64,000 bases of DNA from Adiantum capillus-veneris (GCA_014529385.2 CM043960.1:26985896-27049895), one strand, 5' to 3'; positions 10,764 to 22,979 are shown, numbered from the stretch's first letter. Numbers and translations are program-made. The notes: generated by a model from the sequence alone, not told the origin.

Positions 10764-12826
10764 ATGATCACACACACACATAGTGCATACACACACACCC
10801 ACATACATTGGGGAGGTGCTGCCGGATCACACACATATTGAAGAAGAAGCAAGGAGGGAGGTGCTGCCGAATTTTCATCTCAAGAAGCTCGATTAGATCA
10901 GAAAATTGAGAAGATTACCAGCTCTTGATCACGGTAACGACAGTTTAATTAATGCTATCTGTAAATTCCTTTCTCTACCATCAAAAATTTCTCGTACAAT
11001 ATGCCTATTCCTAGTCGGAAATCTCCATGACTACTTTCTAAATTCTCCTTATTCATACTCTATTATGTAATCATCATTCCATAGCTGAATTATCAGCCAT
11101 TCTTCACTCTCGATTAATGATTAGAGCATAATTATCAGAATCTTCTCTCTCTAGCTAGCATAGTAATTAATCGGTAAGCTAGTATTTGTGCAGATTGAAG
11201 AGAATCACTATTGTAATCACTCATTAACATTATAGCTTAATTGAATTCATTTCTCTTATGCATTAAGACGTAATTAAGAAGAAATTAATCCGTCAATAAG
11301 TCTCTAAGAATTGGTTTTTCCTCACACATATGCATAGGGTAAATCTGCATCATCTAATTGCTAGGAAATAGTTTAATCATACTTAATCCAATTCTCTGGT
11401 AATTCCAATAGTGAAATCCTAATTATTCTTGATCATGTAAGCCGAATAATTATCTTAGAGCCGGTTCCCATAGGATTATGTGCCATCCTTAATGATTGCT
11501 TACTCTCATATAGGAGGGATTAATTGATGTCACTAATCTACCCATTGGACTGTTATGATGCTGTGAACCTTAGCTCTTTCTCCAAGCTAATCATTTAAAG
11601 TAGTGAGAAATGGCCCCGGTTAAGAGGACGCGCTTCGGTGGTGCCCATGATCGCGAAGCAGGAACAAGCAATGTCAACGGGAAGGGGAAGGCTCCCATGG
11701 ACGAGCAAATACCGGCCATCTCACGGGCTATAGACGAGGAAATGGAAGAGGTAGGTCCCAATTTCTATTCAAGTTGTTTAATTAACATTGCATACGATTA
11801 GTTAGGAATGAACATATCCCCGAACATGTTGGAGAAACCCGACAGAAACCTCGGCATTGAATGTATAGTACATTTAAGTATAAAGTAGGAAAGAAATGAT
11901 TGATGGGTATGCTGTTTGCAAGAGGAAAGAATGTTTGCTAGGGAAAATTTAGCTCGACATGTTCATTTTATTCCAATGTTGAATCAGCCCTGACCCCCCT
12001 ACTGATCACAAGGGGCAGAGTTCTTCGTTAGGGCTCTTGAATCCACGACTTTCTTTTTATGCGGTGGATACCCACGACTTGCTTTCTATGCGGTGGGAAC
12101 CCACGTCTTGCTTTCTATGCGGTGGGAGTGTCCACGACGTGCTTTCTATGCGGTGGACATACCTAGTTGTATGGGCAGCTAGGCGACAACGGGAGGAGTG
12201 AACTCTCGCTGGAGGGGGGATGTTGTACCTCCAGAACATTGGAATTTTTATGAATAAGTTTGAGTAGAATTTTTACTAGAATTCTGTCTTGGTGTTGTTT
12301 GCAATACTGGTTGAAGGGCTGTTTTAACGAACCATGTGATTCGAAATTAAACAAGGAATTTCTATGTTGAACAACCTTGTGGTAGTAATTAGGTCACACG
12401 AGGAAGTGTGAGTGTGGGGGTGGAAAGTGGGGGCTTGGCTCGGGTTGCCAATGCCTACGAGATGGGTGGTCCCGATTGGTCGGGAACTCTCTGTCCCCAT
12501 AGTGCTTACTCGATATTGGTATTACTCATTGCCCCTAGAGCGGCGAATCCTCGAGAGTACGTGCCTCTGAAACATGGGAAAAAAGGCACTCGGGGTTTCT
12601 CTCCTCTTGGAAGGTGGGTCTTAGGATCACTAGATAGTTAAGTACGCTTCCCCTACAAGTGGAGCTAGATCTCGTTGCTAGTAGGCTCGAACTCGACTCA
12701 CTTTGTGATGAGAGATCGTCCGCTAGTTGAACCCTAAAACATTTTGTTTGCTTCCACTATAGATCTAGTGGCCACCAGGTTTACCATCAGATCCGTTGTT
12801 TGATACGACGGGGTGGGGACCTCACA
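10053..12826 (+). repeat. 3' LTR of the chromovirus (2.77 kb)
   Basis: It is a near copy of 2201-4962 with about 1.2% differences by eye. It has a longer CA tract (10719-10790) and the same internal coding stretch at 11610-11750, followed again by GTAGGT. It ends GGGGACCTCACA. Confidence 0.95.
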
Positions 12827-12831
12827 CTTTT
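12827..12831. repeat. Target site duplication CTTTT (right)
   Basis: It matches the CTTTT at 2196-2200 and confirms the outer borders of the gypsy element. Confidence 0.9.
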
Positions 12832-12899
12832 GGTAAAGCCCCTCATTGGGAACATATCAGAAGTCCTCCATGTAGTGAGAAGGAAAATATTTAACAAAT

Positions 12900-13165
12900 A
12901 AGAGGTTGGACAGGTGGTGGACCTTGCACCTTTTCTCCCATTCCCAATCCAGTCTAGCTATCCACCACTATATTGTATGAAGTGTAGCTTGGACAAGTGG
13001 TAGACCTTGAAACAAGAGACCCCTCATCATCAATCCTAGTTTGGACCTATGGTAGATCTTACGTTTTTCTCATTCATAGTGGACCCTAGCCTAGAGAGGT
13101 GGTAGACCTTACTTTTCTCCATGCTTCAAAGAAACATAGCTTGGAGAAATGGTGAAGCTTTGTAA
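12900..13165. repeat. Diverged short repeat family, cluster 1
   Basis: At least five copies of a roughly 25 bp motif, AGCTTGGACAAGTGGTAGAC followed by CTTG, start near 12904, 12984, 13037, 13086 and 13135. One more copy is split by the chromovirus at 2177-2200. A second cluster lies at 15290-15570. Clustered diverged motifs of this kind are common near the ends of plant DNA transposons. The element they belong to is not identified. Confidence 0.7.
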
Positions 13166-13302
13166 GGTTTCAATTGGGATTTTCTTATAGCAATGAGGAA
13201 GTTGAAGATGGACTTTGGCATCTAATAATACCACAGTGTAGAAAATGTAGAAATTGTATGTATTCTTTGAAACATAATAAATTTCTTGTTTTTCAATTGC
13301 AG

Positions 13303-14077
13303 AGTCATCACTACAAGAATGTGGGTAGACTATCTGTAGGCATTATTTGAAGGAAGGTTTTGAAGCACCCAACGAACCTCATCCAAGGCCTTGTCGTATA
13401 TATCAATCACCTCCTTGTCACCTGCCACTTCCTGTCAAGAATATCAAAAGAGTGCTTGTTTTGGACCTTGAAGGACTACTTTTGAAGATAGTTGAAACAA
13501 AACATGGAGATTCTATGCCATCTTGGGCTCAACACATGCGTCTTGTGGAGGACAAAGATAAAGTTTATCATGCGGTGCGCCTAGACGCAGAAATGTTTTT
13601 GGATTTCTATGGTGAATACTTTGAGCTATGGATATGGAGTTGCTATAACCTAACAAGAGTGCAACACATCACACAAAAACTTTTCCCAAAACATTATAGC
13701 AAGTTCAAGATCTTTATGCTCGTAACAAGTGTTGCCAAAATCCAAACATCATGTTAGTATTTAAAAGGGTTTATCATAAAAACTTGAGCAATATTTGGAA
13801 GATGTTTGAGGACTTGGATACAAAGAATACCTTGATTTTTTATGATAGTCCCTATAGGATGATGTGGAATATGCCAGGAACATATCTTATATTTCCAAAG
13901 ACGTGGAGGCAAACACCTGAGCAGCTTCAAAGATTCTTTCAAGAAACGATTATTCCATGTTTACTTGGATGGTTTTATGCAAGAGACAAGAGAGATTATA
14001 CCCGTAACACAATTGTAAATCAATATAGTGATCTTGAGACAAATCATGTCCTTCATGCGTACGTGTCAAGGCGATAA
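13303..14077 (+). pseudogene. FCP1/NIF-type (HAD) phosphatase domain fragment
   Basis: The translation matches the NLI-interacting-factor (FCP1 homology) phosphatase fold. A strand and motif I-like segment (RVLVLDLEGLLL) is followed by the stretch leading to FYGEYFELWIWSCYN, where the family has a conserved V-x-I-W-S/T segment. Then comes a second part with VYHKNLSNIW and NTLIFYDSPYRMMWNMPG, equivalent to the family's LLIDDSPYK motif. The usual DLDGTL/DLDETL motif I is DLEGLL here, so the second catalytic Asp is replaced by Glu. The two parts are in different frames, with the change near 13700. A pyrimidine-rich stretch ending in TTGCAG at 13302 looks like a splice acceptor. It is probably a host gene copy captured or left behind among repeats. 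The family is fairly sure. Being functional is unlikely. Confidence 0.7.
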
Positions 14078-14204
14078 CATTGAAGAAGGTTGACAATGAT
14101 CCTTTTTATGGCCAGATGATGTCCTTTTAGTATGATGTGTATTTGTATTACTATAAATTCAAAGGTTATTTTAAAACAAAGATGTGTCAATTTGATGAAC
14201 ACTT

Positions 14205-14555
14205 GCATGGAGTGCACCCTACTCTAAGGGGACTTGCATGTATTATAAAGAAAATTATTTGTCCACGGAGTGCATCCTTCTCTAAGGGGACTTCCACATA
14301 TTACTCCAATGTATACTATTATAAGGAGAATCCTATGTGATGGATCGTGCTCTGTTCTAAGAGACTTGTAATGGAGTGCACTCTACTCTAAGAGGAGTTC
14401 CATGTATTACTAGAGTGTATCCAATTACAAGGAGAATCCAATGTAATGACAAAGCATCCTGCTTTAGAACAAAATGTGTCGATCAACTGTGCTCTAGTCT
14501 AAGGGGACTTTACTATATTACTAGAGTGTATTCACGTCTAAGGAGATTTCAATGT
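14205..14555. repeat. Imperfect repeats around CTCTAAGGGGACTT
   Basis: Six diverged copies of a motif like GTGCACTCTACTCTAAGGGG plus ACTT start near 14211, 14268, 14344, 14375, 14487 and 14527, interleaved with TGTATTACTAGAGTGTAT-like stretches. It is non-coding and its function is unknown. It could be a subterminal region of an unidentified transposon. Confidence 0.6.
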
Positions 14556-14559
14556 AGTT

Positions 14560-16178
14560 CTAGATTGCACCTTGTTTTTGGGGACTCATTTTACTAGATT
14601 ATGGTTGTGTTTCATCATGATATATTTAAAAATGTTTATTTTTGTTCTTCAACAATTCTATATCATTCCATATCAAGGTTGCATCCATTTGTAACTAAGA
14701 GAAACTTATGTTTGATATCAAAATAAACCTTACAAGTATGGAATGGAGAATTCATGGATGTGCAAGAAATATCGTGGTCTTGGCACGGATGTTTGCCTAA
14801 ACCATTTATTTTTGTGTCCTTCATATAAAATATTTTAAGAACCTACAAGTCTTTGAAAGGAAAAATATAAAGTCTAATTGTTTGCATTGGGAGAAAAGAA
14901 AACATGGACTTTGAATTGTGTGAGAGACCTTGTTTGTGGAGAAAAATGTTTGAATCAAGAGTGGTTATTTTACATCCTCCATGTAAGAGAGTTTTGGAAA
15001 CTAAAATATGCTGAGAGGAAAACCATGGAGTCTAAGTGCATGTATTGAGATGTCAATGTATGCATGTATATCTTTATTAGGGTCTAGGCATAATTGGATG
15101 CTTCTGGACATTAACTTCTCCAATTTGTTATAAAATAACATATTTAATGTTTTCTTGTGGGTAGTATTTATTTCACTATATATGTTTTTAGGATAATTTC
15201 TTGAACTTCAAATTAAACCTTCTATGTTGCAATGGAGAAGTACTTAGAGAAATTTTTATGTAAACACGTTTGCTTACCTTTTCACTAATTGTAGCTTAGA
15301 TAAGAAGTGGACTTTGCATTCCTCCATAGCCTATTTTAGACAAATGCACCTTGAAACTAGCCCTCCTATGTTGCAATTGACATATGCTACACATTTTATA
15401 AATGGCTCGTACCTTAAGTGAAGAATTTCTAGATTATAGGTGTGTGTTGCTTTGATGTCATGCACAAGTGGGTTTATTTCTCAATGGGTGCTAGCTTGGA
15501 CAAGTGGAGGACCTTGAACTAAAAATTCAGGTACTCCATTTGACCTTAGCTTGAACAAGTTGTGGGCCTTCAAACCAATGTCTCCATGTTAAGATAAGTG
15601 GTGTAGGTAGGACAATAGAGTATAAACAATAAAAATGGAATCAATGTACTAGTCTCTTGATGGTGCAACCACCCAAAACCATAATTTTTCTTGACCAATG
15701 TTTCTTTCAAATGTTTAGTTTAATACAAAACGTCAACACCTTGTACATGATATATTGAAAGCTGTCCAATCTGGGAATTGGGATTTTCCCACTTTACCTA
15801 ATATGGTCTTTCAATTTGAAGTGATATACATAGACCAATCACAATAGCTAGCAAAAATTATAAAGTCTTTGTGAAATAATAGCTAACTTGATTAACACTG
15901 ATACATGAATCAAATTGCAGACAAGGAGCTGAAAGCTTGACAGGAGTTGCAATCAAGTTAAGTGGAAAAAACTGATAACAAGTCAATCTAACAGTAAGTA
16001 CTCTATCCAGGGCTTCACAAGTTCATATAAACCTTAGATCTGGTCGTATACTAGCAAACCAAGACATATTTGGAAAGACCGCTAGTAGAGTATCCACCGA
16101 AGAGAGTGTGAATCAAGTTGATCACTTGAACACTATCTTTGAAGAAGTCTCACATACTTTTTTAGATTCAACATCTAA
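14560..16178. other. Non-coding AT-rich DNA with repeat cluster 2
   Basis: No gene is supported here. More copies of the AGCTTGGACAAGTGG motif lie at about 15291, 15489 and 15544. The last 400 bases may be the leader of the gypsy element whose gag region starts near 16179, but I could not place its 5' LTR. Confidence 0.5.
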
Positions 16179-16608
16179 ATGTCTTCCTATTCGACTCATT
16201 CAGGAACCGGAATGACAGTGCGGTATAAGCACATACTCACATTTTATAAGACTAATGGCCATGGAGCTCGGGTTTACCTGGATCCTAATGAAGAGTATGC
16301 CATTTGCATTGATGACCACGACATAGAGTTTGAAGAGGAAATCGGGGCAACAAACAAGGAAAAATATATATGCATAAAAACAGAATTCAATATTTGCAAG
16401 TTGAAAACCGTGATGTGATAGATAAATGGGGGTTAGAAGTAAATACCATAATTTCGGATATGGCAGCAAATGAAGGACCACCGACTTTAGGATTCGAGGG
16501 ATACGATCAAGTTGATTTGAAGCCTTTAAAACGGCTTAGCACGGATAATCCTAGGATCGGAGTCTATTGTTGGGAGGATAGAAACGTCAAAGATCTTCTA
16601 TGGACTTC

Positions 16609-16611
16609 TCA
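16609..16611. repeat. CACTA target duplication TCA (left)
   Basis: TCA precedes CACTACAAGAGG, and TCA follows the other end at 23210-23212. A 3 bp duplication is standard for CACTA elements. Confidence 0.88.
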
Positions 16612-16624
16612 CACTACAAGAGGT
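16612..16624 (+). repeat. CACTA left terminal inverted repeat
   Basis: CACTACAAGAGGT pairs with the right end at 23197-23209. Confidence 0.9.
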
Positions 16625-16629
16625 ACTTC

Positions 16630-16745
16630 ACATTAGTGACACTCGCAATGCGATGCTCAAAAGTGAAAATCCACGACGTCACTATCAGTGTCGCTATAGG
16701 CATCGCTATTCGATTTTTTGCATAGCAATGCTCATAGCGACGCCG
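16630..16745. repeat. CACTA left subterminal repeats
   Basis: Copies of GTCGCTATAG, ATCGCTATTC and CATAGCGACG-like motifs occur in both orientations. The family's TNPA protein binds such motifs. Confidence 0.75.
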
Positions 16746-16797
16746 ACAGGGGTAAAAAATAAACTGAGAGTGCCAGAAACTTAGATCTCAAAGGTAA

Positions 16798-16966
16798 CCC
16801 GCACTCTCCCTCTCTCTCTCTCTTCCCCCCCCCCCCCCCCCAACACACACACACACACACGAAGAGAGGAAGTAGAGCCAGGTATGCTCCTTCCCTCTCC
16901 TCTCTCTCATGTTCCCTTCCCCTCTTTCTCTCTCTCTCCCGCTCTCTCACACACACACATCGTGTC

Positions 16967-17025
<59 letters not shown>

Positions 17026-17292
17026 ACATGCATAAACAAAAAACACATACACACACACATGTATAAACAAAGAATGCATACACACACACACACATTGAGA
17101 GACAAAAAGAGACAGAGAGGGAGAGAGATATATATAAAACAAAGAGAGAGAGAGAGAGAGAGCACATACATAAGCAAAAAACACATACGCACACATGCAT
17201 AAACAAAGAATGCATACACACACACATTGAGAGAGGAAAAGGGAGAGAGAGAGAGAGGAAGAGGAGAAAACAAAGAGAAAGAGAAAGAGAGC

Positions 17293-17349
<57 letters not shown>

Positions 17350-17406
17350 AAAAACCAAAGAGAGAGAGAGAGGGAGAAGACGAAAGAGAAAGATAAGGGG
17401 GGAAAA

Positions 17407-17454
<48 letters not shown>

Positions 17455-17455
17455 T
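16798..17455. repeat. Compound microsatellite (C, CA, GA runs)
   Basis: A poly-C run (16826-16842), CA runs and several long GA runs alternate with the cassette AGCACATRCATAARCAAARA and CACATACACACACA. The cassette recurs about every 130-150 bp near 17025 and 17161. It lies inside the CACTA element before its transposase gene. Long Ser/Leu- or Arg/Glu-only frames here are not genes. Confidence 0.9.
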
Positions 17456-17935
17456 TAGGTTAAGAATTAAATTAGATTAGGTTAGATTACATTTAGATTT
17501 ATGTTTATGTTGAGTTTAAGATTTGTTAGATTTAGATTTACATTAGATTAAGATTAGGTTAGATTTAAAATTAAGGCAAGATTTAAGATTAGCTACCTAT
17601 GTTAGATTTAAGTTAGATTACATTTAGGTTTAGGATTTAAGATTGGATTAGATTTAGGTTTATGTTGAGTTTAGTATTCAATTAGATTTAGATTTAAGAT
17701 TAACTAGATTAAATTTAGATTTAAGTTAGATTATGTTTAGGTTTAGGTTTATATTTAAGATTAGATTAGATTTAGGTTTATTTTGAGTTTAAGATTAGGT
17801 TAGATTATGTTTAGGTTTAGGTTATATTTAAGATTAGATTAGATTTAGGTTTATTTTGAGTTTAAGATTAGATTAGATCTAGATTTATGTTTGATTTAAG
17901 ATTAGATTAGATTTAGGTTTAGATTTTAGTGCATG
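17452..17935. repeat. Degenerate TTAGATT/TTTAGGTT repeat block
   Basis: About 480 bp consists almost only of TTAGATTTAGGTTTATG-like words with no fixed register. The words resemble but do not equal the plant telomere unit TTTAGGG. No gene is present. Confidence 0.85.
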
Positions 17936-18505
17936 TCAATGAAGGCACGCTTTGCCCAAAGACCAAACACTAGTTACAAAACAATATGTATATTCCCATC
18001 AGAATCTGACACCTATTAACTCACACACTAACCATATTCGATTAGCCGTGAATCACCACATGCTCAATTAGGTTAGATTTTGGATTGAGTTTTTATATTA
18101 GAGTCTACCTTTGGGATTACGATAAAAAAATTAGAGTTAAACGAACGGTGATCCCTCTCTTCCTCTCTATGGATGCAACCTTAAGTTGGAAAGCTTTCAA
18201 CGGCATGATACTCAGATTGGAGGCCAACATGTAATGTGCTAAGTAATCCCTCGAACAAAGATCTGATGTGAAGAGATGTGAAGATGCTATGAATTGCTAC
18301 AGCTAGAGAAGAGGCAAAGGGGTTTTGTCCACTACATACACTATCATGTAGACGTGGGTGTGTAGATTTCTCGTACCCATAAATATAGGCATTGACCAAT
18401 AAAGACGAGATTATAACCCGGTGGTTCTGATCTCCGTGCACCTCTAGACCGAGGTGTGCGGGGATTGGACATGACTAGAGAATGTAAGGTAGTTTACAGT
18501 GTGAA

Positions 18506-18560
<55 letters not shown>

Positions 18561-18563
18561 AAG
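17936..18563. other. Non-coding leader of the CACTA gene with a GA run
   Basis: No ORF is supported. A GA microsatellite occupies about 18507-18556, immediately before the first transposase ATG. Confidence 0.6.
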
Positions 18564-21000
18564 ATGGAGGATGCCAATAGAAGATTAAATTTATGTTCAG
18601 GTTATAAGGTTTTTACCTTCATTATGAGTAGTGACGAGGATGTGGGGTCGTCCAACAGAAACACCTATCTCTCAACAAGGATCTTATGTCCTTGTAATCA
18701 ATGCAAGCATGCTATGCGACGGACAAAACGCATTTCTTTGCAGCACGTTTGCAAATTTGGTGAGTTTGATCCATCTATTATAGATCTAGTTGTTGCCAAT
18801 TATAACTTGTTGGATTCTGACGTTGGCCAACAGGTAGCAATCTTGCAACCCAATAAACGTGTTCGCAGGCACTTTGGTCAAGCAGCAGACGTGAGGCCAC
18901 AAGATAGCCTCTAACAGGTTGGACAATGATTATGCAGACCACATTCCCAACGAGGCAATGTTTGAGCCCAAGATCAATGAAATGATTGAGACGATCATGG
19001 ATTCAAAAAGTCTTATCTATGATGATATGAAAAGTGAAGCCGATACGCCATTGTATAATGGAGCACGTGTGTCTAGATTGAAGGCGCTCCTGGTTCTTCT
19101 CAACATGCAGGCAAAGTCTAGATGGAGTGACACTAGCGTCACATCGCTTTTCACGTGATCTATTACAATGTGTTTACTTTAATAAAAAGACTTTAGAGGT
19201 ATAATGATCTGATAGATTACTTACACAAGTGTACCGCATTTTTTTTGCTGTGTAGATTGCTCAAAGGCACATACTTCCAGTTGATAATGTGATGCCAGAT
19301 TCTAGAGTGAAAGCAAGAAAGCTCTTGCAAAACTTAGGGGTGGATTACAATTTGATTCATGCTTGTCCTAACGACTGCATTCTTTTCAGAGGGGAATACA
19401 TAGACATGGAGAAGTGTCCAAAATGTGATGCCGAGAGATATCGAGTAGATCTCCACATAACAAAAATTCCACAAAAGGTTTTGTGACATTTTCCTCTGCT
19501 TCCTTGCATCAAGCATTTCTTCAAATGTAAGTCCATGGCCGCTCTAGCATCATGGCATGAGGAGAATAAATCTTTGGATGGTGTGCTACGGATTTCTGCA
19601 GATTGTGCAGCTTGGAAACATTTAGATGAAAATGGCCGGATTTTGCCAGGGAAGCTCAAAATCTGCACCTAGGCCTGGCTATGGATGGCGTAAATCCATT
19701 TGGTCAAAGATCAACATCTTACAGTGTATGGCCCATTATCATCATCAACTACAACATTCCCCCGTGGGTGACTACCAAGAAGGGCACCTGTGGCTAAGCT
19801 TGATTGTGTCGGGGCGGTATAAAGTGAAGAATATGGATGTGTATCTTCATCCACTATTGGAAGAGCTACAACAATTGTGGATTGGCATAGAAGTGGTGGA
19901 TATGAGGCGACACACAGGTCGACGGAATGCTTTGATCAGAGGCATTCTAATGTGGACCATGCATGACTATCCCGGACTAATAGAATGCTAAAGTGATTTA
20001 CACTCAAACTCAAACACTGTAAATCTTGGTGTTTCTCAAGCCTATCTATTGTTATGTGTATACATGCAGGTCTTCAAACAAGCGGATACAGAGCATGTGT
20101 CACATGTGGACCTAGACTGAATGCACGTTGGGCGGCCTCATTGAAGAAGCAAATCTACGAAGGTCATCAAGCGTATCTTCCACAAAATCATGTGTTACGC
20201 GACAGCTTTTTGGGAAGAGAGCCACCGAGGATGTTTGCACAAGCATGGTTAAAGCAGAAGGAGATGCGTGATGACGGTTTGCCCCCAGGGATAAAGAGAC
20301 TCTCTCTATGGTACAAGTTACCATATTGGCCCCGACTCATGATCAATCACTTGCTCGATCCAATGCACATATTCAAGAATGTGGGTAATTTGCTATGGGA
20401 CCATCTAACTGGCAAGAAAGATACTTTGGGAGCCAGGGTTGACCTTAGAAATATGGATTGTATGGAGCAATATTGGCCACAGACAGCATTCGATGGATCA
20501 ATAAAACTCCCTAAAGCGCCATGGATTTTCATAGGAGCCCAAGAACACAAAGAAAAAGAGACCATTTGATCTGTACGGACCCCCACTAGCGTAGTGCACT
20601 TGCTCCGAACGTGTTTCACAAAAGAAGGAAAGCTTACTGGTTTGAAGTCACATGACTGGCATAAAATGTGTCAGGTATGTTTGAAGTGGAATATATCATA
20701 GTGAGAATTGTGTAACAAATTAGTGTGTGGAGTTTAATATCATTGCTAAACATGTTCTGCAGTTTATTTTACCAGTGGCCATTGAGGAATGTTTGTCTCC
20801 TGACGTCCGTAACACAATCTACAAATTTGCGACATTGGTGCAATGGATCTCACAAAAGGAGATCAATGTAGACTCCATACCATTCACCAAACTAATGTTG
20901 CGGAGGTTGTGTACATGTTTGAGAAACACTTTCCTACTACCATGCTAACGATTCAGGTTCCTCAGTATCCATCGCACTCGGAGCGCAGTGCTTTTACAAG
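18564..21000 (+). pseudogene. CACTA TNP2-like transposase (Transposase-associated, Transposase_21, DUF4218)
   Basis: Several blocks match plant TNP2 transposases in order. A transposase-associated domain (ILCPCNQCKHAMRRTK) comes first, then LYNGARVSRLKALLVLLNMQAK, split here by its length into two readable parts. HACPNDCILFRGEYIDMEKCPKC (Cys-rich, near 19360-19430) follows, then SWHEENKSLDGVLRISADCA, DVYLHPLLEELQQLW, LPYWPRLMINHLLDPMHIFKN, and a DUF4218 part (GLKSHDWHKMCQ, FILPVAIEECLSPDVRN). An intron at 20675-20762 (GTATGT...CTGCAG) joins the DUF4218 halves in frame, and another probably lies near 19155-19255. There are several disruptions: an in-frame stop near 19485, frame changes near 19670 and 20880, and no complete frame. 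It would cut and move CACTA elements. This copy is very unlikely to be active. Confidence 0.88.
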
Positions 21001-21082
21001 ATATGTAGAATGCACACGGGAGACAAATTCACAAGAACTTCATAGGAATCTCTCTACACAAGAATCCCTCCCCATTATGAGT

Positions 21083-21085
<3 letters not shown>

Positions 21086-21173
<88 letters not shown>
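21086..21173. repeat. TC microsatellite
   Basis: About 44 CT units lie between the two CACTA genes, within or close to the 3' end of the TNP2-like gene. Confidence 0.95.
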
Positions 21174-21177
<4 letters not shown>

Positions 21178-21236
21178 GTCCATGTTTTCTTCTCCATTCA
21201 ATATTAAGATTAAATGTTCGTGTGTTTATTGCAGGT

Positions 21237-22563
21237 ATGGATGATGATGAGTTTCTTTCTTCTTTGTCACCCCAGTAGAGGCAACAGTACGAGGATTGTC
21301 ATCGCTCTGAAGCACCATCACGTCGTTCTACTCCTTTAGCATCTCCCTTTGTTTTGGAGCATTCAGGGCGCTCCAAAGCTTCGATGTCGATGAGACAATC
21401 TTCACACTCGTCTAGGCACCGACGCTCTAGTGGTGGCAGTGACAGTTGTTGTGGGGATGCCGCCACTGATGCCTCGACATTGCCTCGTGTTCGATGAGGC
21501 TCTCTACCTTCCCTTATTTTCTTGCCCCCAGACATCCATGACATTGCCATCTACGCCAGGTTTTGCGTGGCTATCGATCGTTCCTACCTACACACCACTA
21601 CCTACTTCTCCGGGAGTCACCCCGATCGACACTCCTTGCTTTGGGGCCCAGACTCGAGTGGAGACACATGGCATCTGTACCCCCATTGACACACCGCTAG
21701 AGACCCCTGCCGGGACACCCAGGTTCATGTGTCACAAGCGAGAGGGCTTGCCTTACTCCATCGACTTCAGCGGCGGCATCATCTAGGATGATGAAGGCAA
21801 GAAGGTGATCTCGCGTATGCGCGGTCTTTGATCTCAGGTGTTTAGACACTACATACTAAACAACTGGAGTGAAGTACTAAGTGAATTAAAAGACAGAGTC
21901 ATCAGCATGCTGCATGACGAGTTTCCCGTGTCAACACGGCTGATCGCTTCAATGAAGACCTGATGAAGGTTCGAATGCGTGAATACTACAAGCACAAGCG
22001 TTCTGATGTGCAAAAAGCAATAAAGCATGGGTAGAACAGACCAGATTGGCTAGCCAAAGAAGATTGGAAGAATGCAAAGTGAGCAGCGCGCGATAATCTT
22101 GACAAGTGGAAGCAACAAAAGGAGACAGCCAAAGTGCGAGTAGAGGCATGGAGCTCGCACCACTTGGGGAGCGGCAGGTGGGCATCATTTGAGGCCGATT
22201 TTGTAAGTGTTTTTGCATTGCTCTTTAGGTTTGGTAGTTACGTCTATTTGTATTTTTAAAGTCTAACATAATGGATTCTTTGTATGTTTTGAACAGTGGT
22301 CGATGATAGGACGTGACCCCACACCATATAAGCGCGAGTACGCAGGCAAAAAGGGCTTAAATGCCTTGATAGACATTCTGAGTTCTCACGGCGGCATGGT
22401 TAGTATTAGGGTTTACTCTTTTCTATTTGCTGATTGTTTTGTAAATTATATGTTTATACTTACAGAAAGTTGTCTTATTGTTTTTTTCTGCAGAATCGAA
22501 CAGATACGCCACTTGGACGCGATGAGATATCTTATTAGACGGCGTCAGTCTAGCCGTAGCTAG
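21237..22563 (+). pseudogene. CACTA second gene, TNPA-like (Transposase_24 type)
   Basis: The first part is low-complexity and rich in Ser, Arg, Thr and Pro, with repeated TP-containing words (about 21540-21730). After 21900 the translation shows the plant En/Spm Transposase_24 pattern: YYKHKRSDVQKAIKHG, then W-rich helices (NLDKWKQQKETAKVRVEAW) and HHLGSGRWASFEADF. The segment PTPYKREYAGKKGLNALIDI follows an intron-like stretch (about 22205-22300). It ends with SSRS and a stop at 22563. Several stops and frame changes break it. TNPA-type proteins bind subterminal motifs and assist TNP2. Confidence 0.65.
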
Positions 22564-22979
22564 ATAGCATTAGTTTCCTTTTGTCATAGCATGTGTATCA
22601 TGAGATGACGTGTATATGTCTTTTTGTAACCATTGGAAAACCATGTATATTTTCTCAATAATGACAATGGTGTTGAAACAATTACATTTGCAAAGCTAAC
22701 AATCAAATGATTTTGCCTATGATGTGTACAATTGTCATTGATTTACTTTCATCAATTTACTTTTGTCAATTTTGTATCTTTATTCTGCAAACAATATTAT
22801 GGATGATGGAGTTAATGGTTATACGTCTTGTGGGTGACTACTTTGGGTCTATACCTTGCACTTTCTTTCAAAGGTGAATCCGGGCTTATCTTGGATTCAT
22901 TTAGGTTTACTCTATTATTGAAACATTCAATATGGTTGATGGGTGGCAGGGCATTCAATGCCCTTCCACCAAAAAATTT

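Larger units (their letters stand above)
2201..12826 (+). mobile_element. Ty3/gypsy chromovirus with very long LTRs
   Basis: A 10.6 kb element with two LTRs (2201-4962 and 10053-12826), an initiator-Met-type primer site, an extra ORF before gag, gag with a zinc knuckle, aspartic protease, reverse transcriptase, RNase H, integrase and a C-terminal chromodomain, then a polypurine tract. The chromodomain marks it as a chromovirus. The long LTRs and priming site resemble the Tekay/Del group, but the clade is inferred. The two LTRs differ at roughly 30-35 sites by eye (about 1.2%) plus a CA-repeat length change, so insertion was recent. All parts are present and it looks nearly whole, with about four breaks in the coding region. 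It is treated as a fossil. It inserted into a member of a short repeat family (GGACAGGTGGTGGACC). Confidence 0.95.

Noticed and set aside
13308-13318. CACTACAAGAA, like a CACTA transposon end
   Set aside because: No partner end or 3 bp duplication was found, and it lies just inside a likely exon of the phosphatase-like fragment.
16732-17409. Long minus-strand frame rich in Ser, Leu, Cys and Val
   Set aside because: It is a read-through of GA and CA microsatellites and has no real protein composition.
17452-17935. Interstitial telomere repeats
   Set aside because: The words are TTAGATT and TTTAGGTT mixtures with no regular TTTAGGG units, so a telomere origin is not shown.
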